DNA of 64,000 bases from Monoplex corrugatus (lineage: Eukaryota; Mollusca; Gastropoda; Littorinimorpha; Ranellidae): NCBI GenBank assembly GCA_030674185.1, contig JAPXFY010000031.1, forward strand, positions 42,197,532 through 42,261,531, in the 5' to 3' direction. A program made the position numbers and the translations under genes. This document shows, one piece after another, positions 1-12,196 of this stretch. The notes under the pieces were generated by a model that searched no databases, was not told the DNA's origin, and saw only the letters and a program-made list of their open reading frames with translations. Within the stretch, counting starts at the first letter, position 1; each line of letters begins with the position of its first letter.

Positions 1-105
1 TATATATATACATATACATACATATATGTATATATATATATACATGTAAAATTATATATATATACATATATGTACATATGTAATTACAACAATAGAATAG
101 AGAAG
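1..105. repeat. AT-rich microsatellite, (TA)n with TACATA variants
   Basis: Almost pure alternating TA with interspersed TACATA and TATGTA blocks. It is low-complexity sequence that continues from outside the window. No coding potential is seen. Confidence 0.9.
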
Positions 106-526
106 AATACAATCATACTCTACTCTTCCATCTTGAAGTAACTGTGTCTGCCAAAGGACAACAGATTCAAACATGAACACAACCAACCATGACAACTTCA
201 TTTCAAAAGAGAAACCTTACTCTTTCAAAACATGTAGAATACAAGACCAGTTCTCGAGGTACATGTTCTTCCGGAGGTGCTGCGAGGGAAGGAGTCCTGT
301 GGCCTTGGGCTCTGCTTCCCCCATGTCCCTCTTCTGTTGTATGTAACAACATTTATAACTCCCTCTTCCCCTTACCCACCTTCCCCGCACCATCCCCCAA
401 ACCTTCTCAGTGTGTAGGGTTTTGCGCAGGCTCATGGAGTCTGCCAGATAATTGCTGGCAGATTTGGGTGGAGCGCAAATGGAACTGTTTGAGTGCAATG
501 GATCCTTCGTAGAACAAACTGCAAAT
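106..526. other. Unassigned stretch, nothing recognised
   Basis: Mixed-composition DNA between the TA microsatellite and the ~90-bp repeat. Opposing short reading frames occur here, but neither has a recognisable domain, and I see no convincing splice or promoter context. Confidence 0.5.
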
Positions 527-1200
527 AAACTCCAGACTACCATCTGCACTGTTAAGGAACAAACTGTTTCCTGCTTACACTCCAGTTTACCCTTCCATTC
601 GATGAATGGTCCAGACAAACTCTAGACTCCTATAAGCGTTGTTCAAATACGATCTGCTCACTGCTTACCCCAAATTTACTCTTTCATTCGATGAAGATTC
701 TAAATATACTTCAGACTGCCATCTGCATTGTTCAAATATGATTTATCCCCCGTTTACCCGCCAGTTTACCCTTCAATTTGATGAATGCAGTTAAAATACG
801 ATTTGTTCCATTCGTATCCCCCAGTTTACCCTTTCATTCGATGAATACTCCAAATAAACTCCAAATAAACTCCAAATAAACTCCAAATAAACTTCAGATG
901 CCATCTGCGTTGTTCAAATATAATTTATCCCCTGCTTACCCCTCCCCCAGTTTACGCTTTCATTTGATGAATACTCCAAAATAAACTACAGACTGCCATC
1001 TGCGTTGTTCAGATATGATATGTTCCCTGCTGACCCCTCTCCCCCAGTTTACACTTTCATTTGATGAAGACTCCAAATAAACTTCATACTGCCATCTGCC
1101 TGTTTGTCCCCTGCTTACCCTCCAGTATACCCTTTTATTTGATGAATGCTCCAGATACACTCCAGACTGTCATCTGCGTTGTTCAAACCAGTGCAGCCTG
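527..1200. repeat. Degenerate ~90-bp tandem repeat, about 7 units
   Basis: The motif CCATCTGC(G/A)TTGTTC recurs near 542, 721, 902, 998, 1092 and 1172, with a weaker copy near 631. Each copy is followed by a pyrimidine-rich block ending in CAGTTTACCC and TTTGATGAATAC. Spacing is roughly 90 bp and the copies are clearly diverged, so the array is old. Between 850 and 895 the short string CTCCAAATAAA is itself repeated several times. Confidence 0.75.
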
Positions 1201-1645
1201 CGTTGTCCGAGCAGTGCATGCATGGTGGAGAGACCAGGGCATGCTAGAACCTGATCGTTTGGCATTTTGTTGTTCCACTTGATGCCGAGGACGCGGCGAA
1301 ATAAGACCCAAGTGAAGGCTGTTCAGCTTTCGCTCTTGTTCGATAACACTATACAAGATGATTTACAAGGGATGTGGTTTGTGAAACGGGTTCATAGGGG
1401 AAATGTTGACGTGTGTTTTAATCTTAATGTTCATTTGAAACTTTCCAATGTATAAAGTATCATTATGTATATTCTGTATACTATATGGAATTCATGTGTC
1501 AACATTGTATTTTTATATTTTTATATGCGTAAAAATGTGTTGTTGTCGTCATTTTTCGTTGCCACATTGTGTGTTAGATGTCTGTTTGTTGCGAAACAAA
1601 AGATGAATGGAAAAAATGTTTAAAAAAAAAAAAGATTTACAATGT
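1201..1645. other. Unassigned spacer, nothing recognised
   Basis: Single-copy-looking sequence between the ~90-bp repeat and the coiled-coil reading frame, AT-rich toward 1440-1560. Short frames at 1061-1282 and 1267-1455 have no recognisable protein features. Confidence 0.4.
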
Positions 1646-1649
1646 TTAC

Positions 1650-1979
1650 TTCGTAATTGCACATCATGCAGCTGGCTGGTCAAATGGGAAATCATCGCTT
1701 GTTGTGAGTGGATCTGGTTGCCCATCTGAGCGTTTTCTGCCTGGAGCGTGTGGATCTGGTTGCCCATCTGAGCGTTTTCTGCCTGGAGCGTGTGGATCTG
1801 GTTGCCCATCTGAGCGTTTTCTGCCTGGAGCGTGTGGATCTGGTTGCCCATCTGAGCGTTTTCTGCCTGGAGCGTGTGGACCTGCTGCACCATATGTTTC
1901 TCTCTGCTGTCCATCACGGCCAGTCGTCCCATCACGCTGTCCAGCATCACAGTGGCACCTGTCTTTTCAGGCGACTCCT
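1650..1979 (-). CDS. Candidate exon of a coiled-coil protein with a 14-residue repeat
   Basis: A minus-strand frame open from 2019 to 1549 encodes four tandem copies of a 14-residue unit (QIHTLQAENAQMGN). Hydrophobic residues fall at heptad a and d positions (V/I, L, N, M). The heptad register continues outside the repeat: upstream through LDSVMGRLAVMDSREKHMV and downstream through IHSQQAMISHLTSQLHDV. That is expected of a selected coiled coil and not of an arbitrary tandem repeat. The limits given are inferred splice sites. A pyrimidine-rich tract plus CAG precedes 1979 on the minus strand, and a GTAAAC donor begins at 1649, giving a 330-bp exon whose two ends have the same phase. The frame beyond the donor runs into poly-T and looks intronic. 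No family is recognised. It could instead be an unspliced frame or part of an old mobile element. Confidence 0.4.
1710..1877. repeat. 42-bp minisatellite, 4 near-identical copies
   Basis: Four copies of a 42-bp unit (plus strand begins GGATCTGGTTGCCCATCTGA and ends GGAGCGTGT) lie head to tail. The length is a multiple of 21, so on the minus strand each unit adds exactly two heptads to the coiled coil. Near-identity of the units implies recent duplication or homogenisation. Confidence 0.95.
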
Positions 1980-2024
1980 CTGAACAGACAGCGATCGGGG
2001 TGGGGTTGCATGAAAACATGAAAT

Positions 2025-5000
2025 AGTGTAATCAGGGGCACAAGAACATGAAACATTAGTCTAATTGGGGCACAAAAAAATGCAACATTAGTCTAATTGG
2101 GGGCAAAATCATGAAGTATTAGTCTAATTGGGGTGGTGTGGGGATATGGGAAAAACATGAAATATTAGTCTAATCAGGGCAGAAACATGGCATATTAGTC
2201 TAACCAGGGGCAGAAACATGGCATATTAGTCTAACCAGGGGCAGAAACATGGCATATTAGTCTAATCATGGGCAGAAACATGGCATATTAGTCTAATCAG
2301 GGGCAGAAACATGAAACATTAGTCTAATCAGGCGCAGAAACATGGCATATTAGTCTAATCAGGAGCAGAAACATGGCATATTAGTCTAATCAGGGGCAAA
2401 AACATGATATATTAGTCTAATCAGGGGCAAAAACATGGCATATTAGTCTAATCAGGGGCAAAAACATGATATATTAGTCTAATCAGGAGCAAAAACATGG
2501 CATATTAGTCTAATCAGGAGCAAAAACATGGCATATTAGTCTAATCAGGGGCAAAAACATGATATATTAGTCTAATCAGGAGCAGAAACATGGCATATTA
2601 GTCTAATCAGGGGGCAAAAACATGATATATTAGTCTAATCAGGAGCAAAAACATGAAATATTAGTCTAATCAGGAGCAGAAACATGGCATATTAGTCTAA
2701 TCAGGGGGCAGAAACATGAAATAATAGTCTAATCAGGGGGGCAAAAACATGGTATATTAGTCTAATCAGGGGGGCAAAACATGGTATATTAGTCTAATCA
2801 GGGGGCAAAAACATGCCATATTAGTCTAATCAGTGGCAGAAACGTGAAATAATAGTCTAATCAGGGGCAAAAACATGAAATAATAGTCTAATTAGGGGGG
2901 CAAAACATGGCATATTAGGCTAATCAAGGGGCAAAACCATGAAATCATAGTCTAATTCGGGGGGGGGGGGAGGGGCCCAAAAAACATGGCATATTAGTCC
3001 AAGCAGGGATAGAAACATGGCATATTAGTCTAATCAGGGGCAAAACATGAAATAATTGTCTAATCAGGGGGCAAAAACATGAAATAATTGTCTAATCAGG
3101 GGGGCAAAAACATGAAATAATTGTCTAATCAGGGGGGCAAAAACATGAAATAATTGTCTAATCAGGGGGGCAAAACATGAAATAATTGTCTAATCAGGGG
3201 GCAAAAACATGAAATAATTGTCTAATCAGGGGGGCAAAAATGAAATAATTGTCTAATCAGGGGGGCAAAAACATGAAATAATTGTCTAATCAGGGGGGCA
3301 AAACATGAAATAATTGTCTAATCAGGGGGGCAAAAACATGAAATAATTGTCTAATCAGGGGGGCAAAACATGAAATAATTGTCTAATCAGCGGGCAGAAA
3401 CATGGCATATTACTCTGATCAGGGGGCAAAATCATGAAAAAATAGTCTAATCAGGGGGCAAGAACATGGCATATCAGTCTAAACAGGGGAAAAACATGAA
3501 ATATTAGTCTAATCAGGGGGCAAAAACATGAAATGTTAGTCTAATCAGGGGGCAAAAACATGGTATATTAGTCTAATGGGGGTGGGGACATGAAATAAAA
3601 GTTTAATCAGGTGGGGACAAAAACATGGCATATTAGTCTAATCAGGGCAAAAACATGAAATATTAGTCTAATCAGGGGGCAAAAACATGATGTATTAGTC
3701 TAATCAGGGGGCAAAACACGATACATTAGTCTAATCAGGGGCAAAAACATGGCATAGTAGTCTAATCAGGGGGCAAAACACGATACATTAGTCTAATCAG
3801 GGGCAAAAACATGGCATAGTAGTCTAATCAGGGGGCAAAAACATAGGCATATTAGTCTAATCAGGGGGCAAAAACAATGGAACTAGTAGTCTAATCAGGG
3901 GCACAAAACATGGCATAGTTAGTCTAATCAGGGGCAAAAACATGATATATAGTCTAATCAGGGGCAAAAACATGGCATATTAGTCTAATCAGGGGGCAAA
4001 AACATGGCATATAGTCTAACAGGGGCAAAAACATGGCATATTAGTCTAATACAGGGTCAAAAACATGAATATAGTCTAATCAGGGTGCAAAAACATGAAA
4101 TATTAGTCTAATCAGGGGCAAAACATGAAATATTAGTCTAATCAGGGGGCAAAAACATGAAAATATTAGTCTAATCAGGGGCAAAAACATGAAATATTAG
4201 TCTAATCAGGGGCAAAAACATGAAATATTAGTCTAATCAGGGGCAAAAACATGAAATATTAGTCTAATCAGGGGGCAAAACATGAAATATTAGTCTAATC
4301 AGGGGCAAAACATGATATTAGTCAATCAGGGCAACATGAATATTAGTCTAATCAGGGGCAAAAACATGAGATATTAGTCTAATCAGGGGCAAAAACATGA
4401 ATATTAGTCTAATCAGGGGGCAAAAACATGATATTAGTCTAATCAGGGCAAAAACATGAAATTAGTCTAATCAGGGTCAAAACATGAATATTAGTCTAAT
4501 CAGGGTCAAAACATGAAATATAGTCTAATCAGGGTCAAAAACATGAATATTAGTCTAATCAGGGTCAAAACATGAAATATTAGTCTAATCAGTGGGCAAA
4601 ACATGAATATTAGTCTAATCAGGGTCAAAACATGAAATATTAGTCTAATCAGGGTCAAAACATGATATTAGTCTAATCAGGGCAAAACATGAATATTAGT
4701 CTAATCAGGGTCAAAACATGAATATAGTCTAATCAGGGTCAAAAACATGAATATTAGTCTAATCAGGGTCAAAACATGAATATTAGTCTAATCAGGGTCA
4801 AAACATGAAATATTAGTCTAATCAGGGCAAAAACATGAAATATTAGTCTAATCAGGGTCAAAACATGAATATTAGTCTAATCAGGGCAAAACATGAATAT
4901 TAGTCTAATCGAGGTCTAAAATCATGGTACAATATACATGTCACATGATTAAGTCTAATCAGGGCAAAACATGAAATATTAGTCTAATCAGGGTCAAAAC

Positions 5001-8000
5001 ATGATATTAGTCTAATAGTCAAACATGAGTGCAAAGGAAACATGAAATATTAGTCTAAATCAGGGTCAAAAACATGAAATATTAGTCTAATCAGGGTCAA
5101 AACATGAAATATTAGTCTAATCAGGGTCAAAACATGAAATATAGTCTAATCAGGGTCAAAACATGAAATATTAGTCTAATCAGGGCAAAAACATGAAATA
5201 TTAGTCTAATCAGGGTCAAAACATGAAATATTAGTCTAATCAGGGTCAAACATGAAATAAGTCTAATCAGGGTCAAACATGAATATTAGTCTAATCAGGG
5301 CAAAACATGAATAATAGTCTAATCAGGGCAATAACTAGACATATATTAGTCTAATCAGGGTCAAAACATGATATTAGTCTAATCAGGGTCAAAACATGAA
5401 ATATTAGTCTAATCAGGGTCAAACAACATGGAACATGTATTAGTCTAATCAGGGTCAAAACATGAATATTAGTCTAATCAGGGTCAAAACATGATTATAG
5501 TCTAATCAGGGTCAAAACATGAAATATTAGTCTAATCAGGTCAAAACATGAATATTAGTCTAATCAGGGTCAAAACATGAATATTAGTCTAATCAGGGTC
5601 AAAACATGAAATAATTAGTCTAATCAGGGTCAAAACATGAAATATTAGTCTAATCAGGTCAAAACATGAAATATTAGTCTAATCAGGGTCAAAACATGAA
5701 ATATTAGTCTAATCAGGGTCAAAACATGAATATTAGTCTAATCAGGGTCAAAAACTATGAAATATTAGTCTAATCAGGGTCAAAACATGATATATTAGTC
5801 TAATCAGGGTCAAAACATGATGTATTAGTCTATATCAGGGTCCAAAACATGATTATTAGTCTAATCAGGGTCAAAACATGAATATTAGTCTAATCAGGGT
5901 CAAAACATGATATTAGTCTAATCAGGGTCAAAACATGAAATATTAGTCTAATCAGGGTCAAAACATGAATATTAGTCTAATCAGGGTCAAAACATGAAAT
6001 ATTAGTCTAATCAGGGTCAAAACATGAAATATTAGTCTAATCAGGGTGCAAAACATGAATAGCTATAGGCATAATTAGTCTAATCAGGGTCAAAACATGA
6101 ATATTAGTCTAATCAGGGTCAAAACATGAATATTAGTCTAATCAGGGCAAAACATGATATTAGTCTAATCAGGGCAAAACATGAATATTAGTCTAATCAG
6201 GGCAAAAACATGACATATTAGTCTAATCAGGTGCAAAAACATGACATATTAGTCTAATCAGGGTCAAAACATGAAATATTAGTCTAATCAGGGCAAAAAC
6301 ATGACATATTAGTCTAATCAGGGCAAAACATGATTATTAGTCTAATCAGGGCAAAAACATGAAATATTAGTCTAATCAGGGCAAAACATGAAATATTAGT
6401 CTAATCAGGGTCAAAAACATGGCATATTAGTCTAATCAGGGCAAAACAAAAATTCAGGAATATTAGTCTAATCAGGGCAAAACATGAATGATTAGTCTAA
6501 TCAGGGCAAAACATGATGATTAGTCTAATCAGGGCAAAACATGAATATTAGTCTAATCAGGGCAAAAACATGATATTAGTCTAATCAGGGCAAAACATGA
6601 AATATTAGTCTAATCAGGGCAAAACATGAATATTAGTCTAATCAGGGCAAAACATGAAATATTAGTCTAATCAGGGCAAAACATGACAATTTAGTCTAAT
6701 CAGGGGCAAAAAAATCATGGGCAAACAATGTTAGTCTAATAGGGCAAAAACATGAAATATTAGTCTAATCAGGGGCAAAAACATGAACATATTAGTCTAA
6801 TGAGGGGCAAAAACATGAATTAGTCTAATAGGGCAAAAACATGACATGTTTAGGCTAAAACGAGGATATACAAAACATGACAGTTTAGTCTAATCGAGGG
6901 CAAAAATGACATGTTTTGTCTAATCAGGGTCAAACATGAAAATTAGTCTAATCAGGGCAAAACATGACATGTTAGTCTAATGAGGAGACAAAACATGACA
7001 TTTAGTCTAATAGGGACAAAAACATGACAATTTAGTCTAATGAGGGGCAAAAACATGACATGTTATTAGTCTAATGAGGGCAAAAACATGACATTTAGTC
7101 TAATCGAGGGACAAAAACATGACATTTAGTCTAATCGAGGGCAAAAACATGACATATTAGTCTAACGAGGGCAAAACATGAATGTTAGTCTATAGGGCAA
7201 ACATGAGTGTCAAAGGCAAACATGACATGTTAGTCTAATCAGGGCAAAAACATGACATTAGTCTAATAGGGCAAAACATGAATTGTCTAATAGGCAAAAC
7301 ATGACATTTAGTCTAAATCAGGGCAAAAACATGACATGTTAGTCTAATAGGGGCAAAAACATGACATGTTAGTCTAATGAGGGACAAAACATGACATGTT
7401 AGTCTAATCAGGGGCAAAACATGACATTTAGTCTAATGCAGGGGCAAAAACATGAATGTTAGTCTAAATGAGGGACAAAAACATGACATGTTAGTCTATA
7501 TAGGGGCAAAACATGACATATTAGTCTAATGAGGGCAAAAACATGACAATGTTAGTCTAATGAGGGGCAAAAACATGACATGTTAGTTAATGAGGAGACA
7601 AAAACATGACACATAGTCTAATGAGGGCAAAAACATGCATGTTAGTCTAATGAGGGCAAAAATGATTAGTCTAATGAGGGCAAAAACATGACATGTTAGT
7701 AAAGAGGAGACAAAAACATGACATGTTAGTCTAATGAGGAGCAAAAACATGACATGTTAGTCTAAAGAGGGGCAAAAAACATGACATGTTAGTCTAATGA
7801 GGGCAAAAACATGACATGTTAGTCTAATGAGGAGACAAAAACATGACATGTTAGTCTAATGAGGGGCAAAAACATGACATGTTAGTCTAATGAGGGGCAA
7901 AAACATGACATGTTAGTCAAATGAGGAGACAAAAACATGACATGTTAGTTAAATGAGGAGACAAAAACATGACATGTTAGTCTAATGAGGGGCAAAAACA

Positions 8001-9280
8001 TGACATGTTAGTCTAATGAGGGGCAAAAACATGACATGTTAGTTAAATGAGGGGCAAAAACACGACATGTTAGTTAAATGAGGGGCAAAAAACATGACAT
8101 GTTAGTCTAATGAGGGGCAAAAACTTGACATATTAGTTAAATGAGGAGACAAAAATACGTTCGTTTAATGGAGGGGGAAGGAAGTGGGGGGAGGGTGAAA
8201 AGTGACTCATGGGGGAAGGGGCCCGATACATCAAATATTTGTCTAATGGGGAGGAGCAAAAACATGAAATATTAGTCTGATGGGTTCAGGTTCATATTGC
8301 TTATAGCCCAGCCGACTACTAGAGCCATATCAGGGCTTAGTCTGATGGGCGTGTGTGTACAAAAACCATGAGATATTAGTTTAATCGGAGGAGGAATGGG
8401 GGGGGGGGGGGAGCAAAAACTTGAAATAGTAGGATAAAGGGGGACACAAAAACATGAAATATTAATCGAAGGGGAGGGGCAAAAATATAAAATATTAGTC
8501 TAATATAAGGGAGGGGGAAAACATGAAATACCTGTCTAATATGGGGGAATAAACAAACATGAAATATTACATTAATTGGGACAAAAACATAGAATAGTAG
8601 TCTAATGGGCATAACATGAAATGTTAGTCTACTTAGTGGGAAAACATGAAATATTAATCTATTCGGGTCAAAAACACGAAACATTAGTCTATTTGAGTCA
8701 AAAATATCAAATATTAAATCTATTTGGGGCAAAACCCCCCATGAAATATTAGTCCGTTTGGGTAAAAAAAAATACTAGTCTATTTGGGGCAAGAAACATG
8801 AAATATTAGTCTATTTGGGGCAAGAAACATGAAATATTAGTCTATTTGGGGCAAAAAATGAAATATTAGTCTATTTGGGGCAAAAAAATGAAATATTAGT
8901 CTATTTGGGGCAAAAAAAGAAATATTAGTCTATTTGGGGCAAAAAATGAAATATTAGTCTATTTGGGGCAAAAAACATGAAATATTAGTTTATTTGGGGC
9001 AAACAAATGAAATATTAGTCTATTTGGGGCAAAAACATGAAATATTAGTCTATTTGGGGCAAAAAACATGAAATATTAGTTTATTTGGGGCAAAAAACAT
9101 GAAATATTAGTCTATTTGGGGCAAAAAACATGAAATATTAGTCTATTTGGGGCAAAAAAATGAAATATTAGTCTATTTGGGGCAAGAAACATGAAATATT
9201 ACACTCATTGGGGCAAAAGTATAAAACAGTAGTGTAAGGAGCATAACATGAAATATTAGTCTACTTCGGGGCAAAAACAT
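2025..9280. repeat. Large satellite array, ~31-bp unit, about 230 copies
   Basis: The core TTAGTCTAATCAGGG, followed by GCAAAAACATGAAATA, repeats for about 7.2 kb. Unit length drifts between about 29 and 33 bp. Variants are arranged in blocks: ACATGGCATATTAG near 2160-3000; AATAATTGTCTAATC with a G6 run near 3030-3400; CAGGGTCAAAACATGAA near 4330-6690; GACATGTTAGTCTAATGAGG near 6690-8150; and TTAGTCTATTTGGGGC near 8760-9240. The core TTAGTCTAA is a near-perfect 9-bp dyad. Between about 3850 and 7700 units carry many 1-3 base indels. There is no coding potential and there are no unique spacers, so it is not a CRISPR array. Confidence 0.97.
8287..8336 (+). repeat. Fragment of dispersed repeat family C inside the satellite
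   Basis: The string AGCCCAGCCGACT...AGAGCCATATCAGGGCT matches the 5' end of the repeats at 25805, 34254 and 40738. It lies in the heterogeneous part of the satellite and ends where the satellite core resumes. Confidence 0.75.
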
Positions 9281-9355
9281 TATGAGAGATAGAGATGGTT
9301 GGAAGTCCATAGTCGCCAACGCCATGCGGCAAGGCACCTGATGATGATGATGATG
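9281..9355 (+). mobile_element. 3' fragment of RTE-type LINE family A
   Basis: About 75 bp encode the last residues of the family A protein (RDRWKS...ANAMRQGT in better copies), followed directly by TGATGATGATGATGA. The same ending occurs at 33360-33416 on the plus strand and, inverted, at 39221 and 55001. The fragment forms the right edge of the 31-bp satellite. It is heavily 5'-truncated, as is usual for target-primed reverse transcription. Confidence 0.85.
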
Positions 9356-10330
9356 ACACAGAGACAAGAAGACTTGTCGCCCAAAGCTGTCAGTTTGTCA
9401 CCGTACGTGGAAATTATCGTAGACATTCTGAAGTACACACACAGACACAAAAATATTAAGTGAAGAAATAAATACCCCCCCCCATCTCAATACACAAACA
9501 CAACGAAGCAACAACTAGAAAAAGTAAACGAAAAGTTACTTTTTTTTTTTAGATGAAGAGGTATCAGTTGAAAAAAACAGAAATAGTAACGAGTCGGGAT
9601 GTGACTCTACTTTTATACCCTTTCTTAGTTGTAATATGGTTATTGTTATAATTGTTATCTGTTATTAAAATACATTATCCAGTCAACATGATACAGCGTT
9701 TTCTTAAAGTTATACAACTGTCAAGGACATCAAATAATCACAATGTCACCACTTCTGTTAAAGATCAACGACCTAAGACCTAACGCTATCGTGTGTGTAT
9801 GAGTAGCACGTATGGACAACAACAGCCAAAACCTGATCTTCCTCTTCTTTGTACTTTGTAAGAGGCAAGAAGAGGTGAAACACGCATACATGATTAACAG
9901 TTTCTTTTTCTTCTTCTTTTTTCTTTTTTTTCCTCTTCATTTCTTTTCTTTTATTGCTTTCATTCTCTCTGCCTTTCTTTTTTCACAATCATCAACTCGC
10001 ATAGTCACAGATTTGAGGCTCACTCCACTTGTGTTTGTATTTTGTGTTACAAAAACTTTGATTTACACCGTGCATTTGAAAAACATTTTCGTCCGTTTCA
10101 GATCGATCAGTGTCAATCAAAATGCTGTTTTTCATTGTTGGAAATATACTACTGAAATGTTGATAGTAATTTTGAAAGAAAATTTAAAGCAGTTATAACT
10201 TCTGTCATTCTGTTGAAATAGTTGATGGTAGCAAAGAACAGTTTCGAACTAGATTTTTGAAGTTTAGACAGTATCAATATGGATAGTAAACAGTTTTAAA
10301 TTATTTTCGTTTACTTATAGCTTTGGGTTT
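9356..10330. other. Unassigned AT-rich stretch with T-rich tract
   Basis: No gene recognised. A pyrimidine tract (mostly T with interspersed TTC) occupies about 9900-9990. The frame at 9812-10198 is partly a translation of that tract and is not supported. Confidence 0.5.
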
Positions 10331-10337
10331 TATTGCA

Positions 10338-10372
10338 TGTTTTTGTTGTTGTTGTTGTTGTTGTTGTTGTTT
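10338..10372. repeat. (GTT)n microsatellite
   Basis: About ten GTT triplets flanked by T runs. Confidence 0.9.
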
Positions 10373-10439
10373 TTTGACTAAAAAAGGCGGAAAGAGAGAC
10401 GTTTTGAAGACGGCATTAGTGTTTTGCTGGACACCGATT

Positions 10440-10960
10440 ATCGTTTTCTTTTCTCTCTCTTTTTTCTTTCTTTCTTTTTTTCTTTTTTCTTTTACATTTC
10501 TTATCGTGCATTTATCAATGTTGTCTGTATACACCTATCAAGACCTTCATTGTTCACAAATCTTTGTCTGTTTAGATTTTGTTTTTCAGAGTTTATATCA
10601 TCTTCTTTTTGAGTTTTTCTTGTGTTTGTTTAATTTTTATTTTGTTTTTTTCGTCTTTTCATTTTTTATATATTGTCCCTATTTTTCTTTTTTCACTGTT
10701 TTTTTTCTCTTTTTTTTTTTCTTTTACATTTCGTATCGTGCATTTATCAATGTTGTCTGTATACACTTTATCAAGGCCTTCACTGTTCACAAATCTTAGT
10801 CTGTTTAGATTTCGTTCATCAGAGTTTATCATCATCTTCTTTCCGAGTTTTTCTTGTCTTTGTTTAATTTCGATTTTTTTTCTTTTTTGTCTTTTCATTC
10901 TTTCTTCCTTATATTGTCTCTTTCTTTGTTTTATTTTTTTCTTTCTTCTTTTTCTTTCAG
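10440..10960. repeat. Two tandem copies of a ~232-bp pyrimidine-rich unit
   Basis: The block starting ACATTTCTTATCGTGCATTT at 10494 recurs at 10726 with one change. Both copies continue through the same TTGTCTGTATACAC, GTTCACAAATCTT and CAGAGTTTAT landmarks and end in T-rich sequence. Spacing is 232 bp. The overlapping frames in this region are low-complexity Phe/Leu/Ser-rich translations and are not annotated. Confidence 0.85.
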
Positions 10961-11208
10961 TCTCAACGATCGTCATGCTCTGGTAGTATGTCAACCATGT
11001 CATTTCTTTATTTTCTTTAAAAAAAAAAGAGTGTGGAGGGGAAGTCCGTATAACCCTTTTTGTGTATCTGTGATTTAGATATACAGGTCAGTTTATGAAC
11101 AGAAATTGTTCAGGATATTGCTCTGTTTTTGATTACTGGACATGGAAAGTCACAGTGAAATGAAACGTTTTCACAAACAGCATAGTCATTTGGGAATGCA
11201 CATTGGTC

Positions 11209-11233
11209 TCTCTCTCCCGCCCCCCCCTCTCTC

Positions 11234-11266
<33 letters not shown>

Positions 11267-11300
11267 GTCTGTCTGTCTGTCTCTCTCTCTCTGTTTCTTC
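11209..11300. repeat. (TC)n/(TCTG)n microsatellite
   Basis: Alternating TCTC and TCTG blocks, flanked by C-rich and T-rich strings. Confidence 0.9.
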
Positions 11301-11659
11301 CCTCCTCCTCCGCTTTTTTTCCCTCTCCCCAATGTTTTAACGCACGGTTACCGATCGGCGTAGCCCGGAGGAAGTAAAGGCTTTCTTCCTCTATCAAAAT
11401 TAAACGATATCTTCAAGATTAGCTCCCAAACACGTCCCACCTCCCATAACCTCAGATAGACCCTGTCCATTGACAAACACTTCACGTTTTTACCACCTGA
11501 ATGGCTATGGCCCGGAGACACAGGCCGTGTCATTGTCGTTTGTTATTCATTGTTGAAAGATAGCCCTATGATAATCGACTAGTCTCAACAACTTCAGGCT
11601 CAACTTGTTGTTAGTTTCAGTGTTTAAGATCATTTTATTTAAAACGAAGTGTGGTCGCC

Positions 11660-11765
11660 CTCGTTCAAGCAAACAGGAAGAAGAAAAACACGAAAACAGA
11701 ACCAGAACACGTATTCAATACGTGTATGACAAGACAGGGGCAAATTTTTAACCAACTGGCCCATC
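11660..11765 (+). repeat. Dispersed repeat related to the foldback element at 53.5 kb
   Basis: Contains AGCAAACAGGAA, then GACAAGACAGGGGCAAATTT and CCAACTGGCC, in the same order and at similar spacing as in the arm of the foldback at 53505-53606. Only one arm is visible here; the sequence then enters a (TC)n tract. Confidence 0.6.
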
Positions 11766-11860
11766 TCTCTCTCTCTCTTTCTGTCTTTTTCTCTCTCTTC
11801 TCCGTCTCTGTCTGTCTCGTTCTCTCTCTCTCTCTGTGTGTCTGTCTCTCTCTGAATTTG
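11766..11860. repeat. (TC)n/(TCTG)n microsatellite
   Basis: Long run of TC dinucleotides with TCTG and TTTC interruptions directly after the dispersed repeat fragment. Confidence 0.85.
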
Positions 11861-12196
11861 CATGTGTCATGTTTCATCTAGTTTCATCATTGCTTTAGCT
11901 GACATGTCTCCCTCCACCTTAGTTTGTTTTTAATGCTTCTTTTATTTCATTTTTTTCATTTGATTTTGTGTCTGTAGTTTATTTGTTTATTGCTATTTCT
12001 ACCAAAATTATGTCAAGGTGTTCTTCAGGTTGATATTGTAATAGTTGATGTACATTTTTTTTCTTTATTTGTGTCTTCCTTATTTTCTCATGCTGTTGTA
12101 AAGTGTATGATATATTATAAAAGTCAGTGTTTTATTACAATTTAGTTTATATAACTTTTTTTGGTCACATTATGTATATAGTAGAGTAGCAAGAAT
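11861..12196. other. AT-rich spacer, nothing recognised
   Basis: T-rich sequence without a meaningful reading frame between the TC microsatellite and the 40-bp array. Confidence 0.5.

Noticed and set aside
189..618. Opposing frames of 107 and 133 residues
   Set aside because: No recognisable domain; the minus frame enters the ~90-bp repeat. Likely chance.
1578..2021. Plus-strand frames over the 42-bp repeat
   Set aside because: They are shadows of the minus-strand coiled-coil frame. The plus-strand translations are Cys/Pro/Gly-rich or show no structural pattern beyond the repeat.
2025..9280. CRISPR-like array (regular ~31-bp repeats)
   Set aside because: Repeats are contiguous with no unique spacers, and the surroundings are eukaryotic mobile elements. 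It is a satellite.
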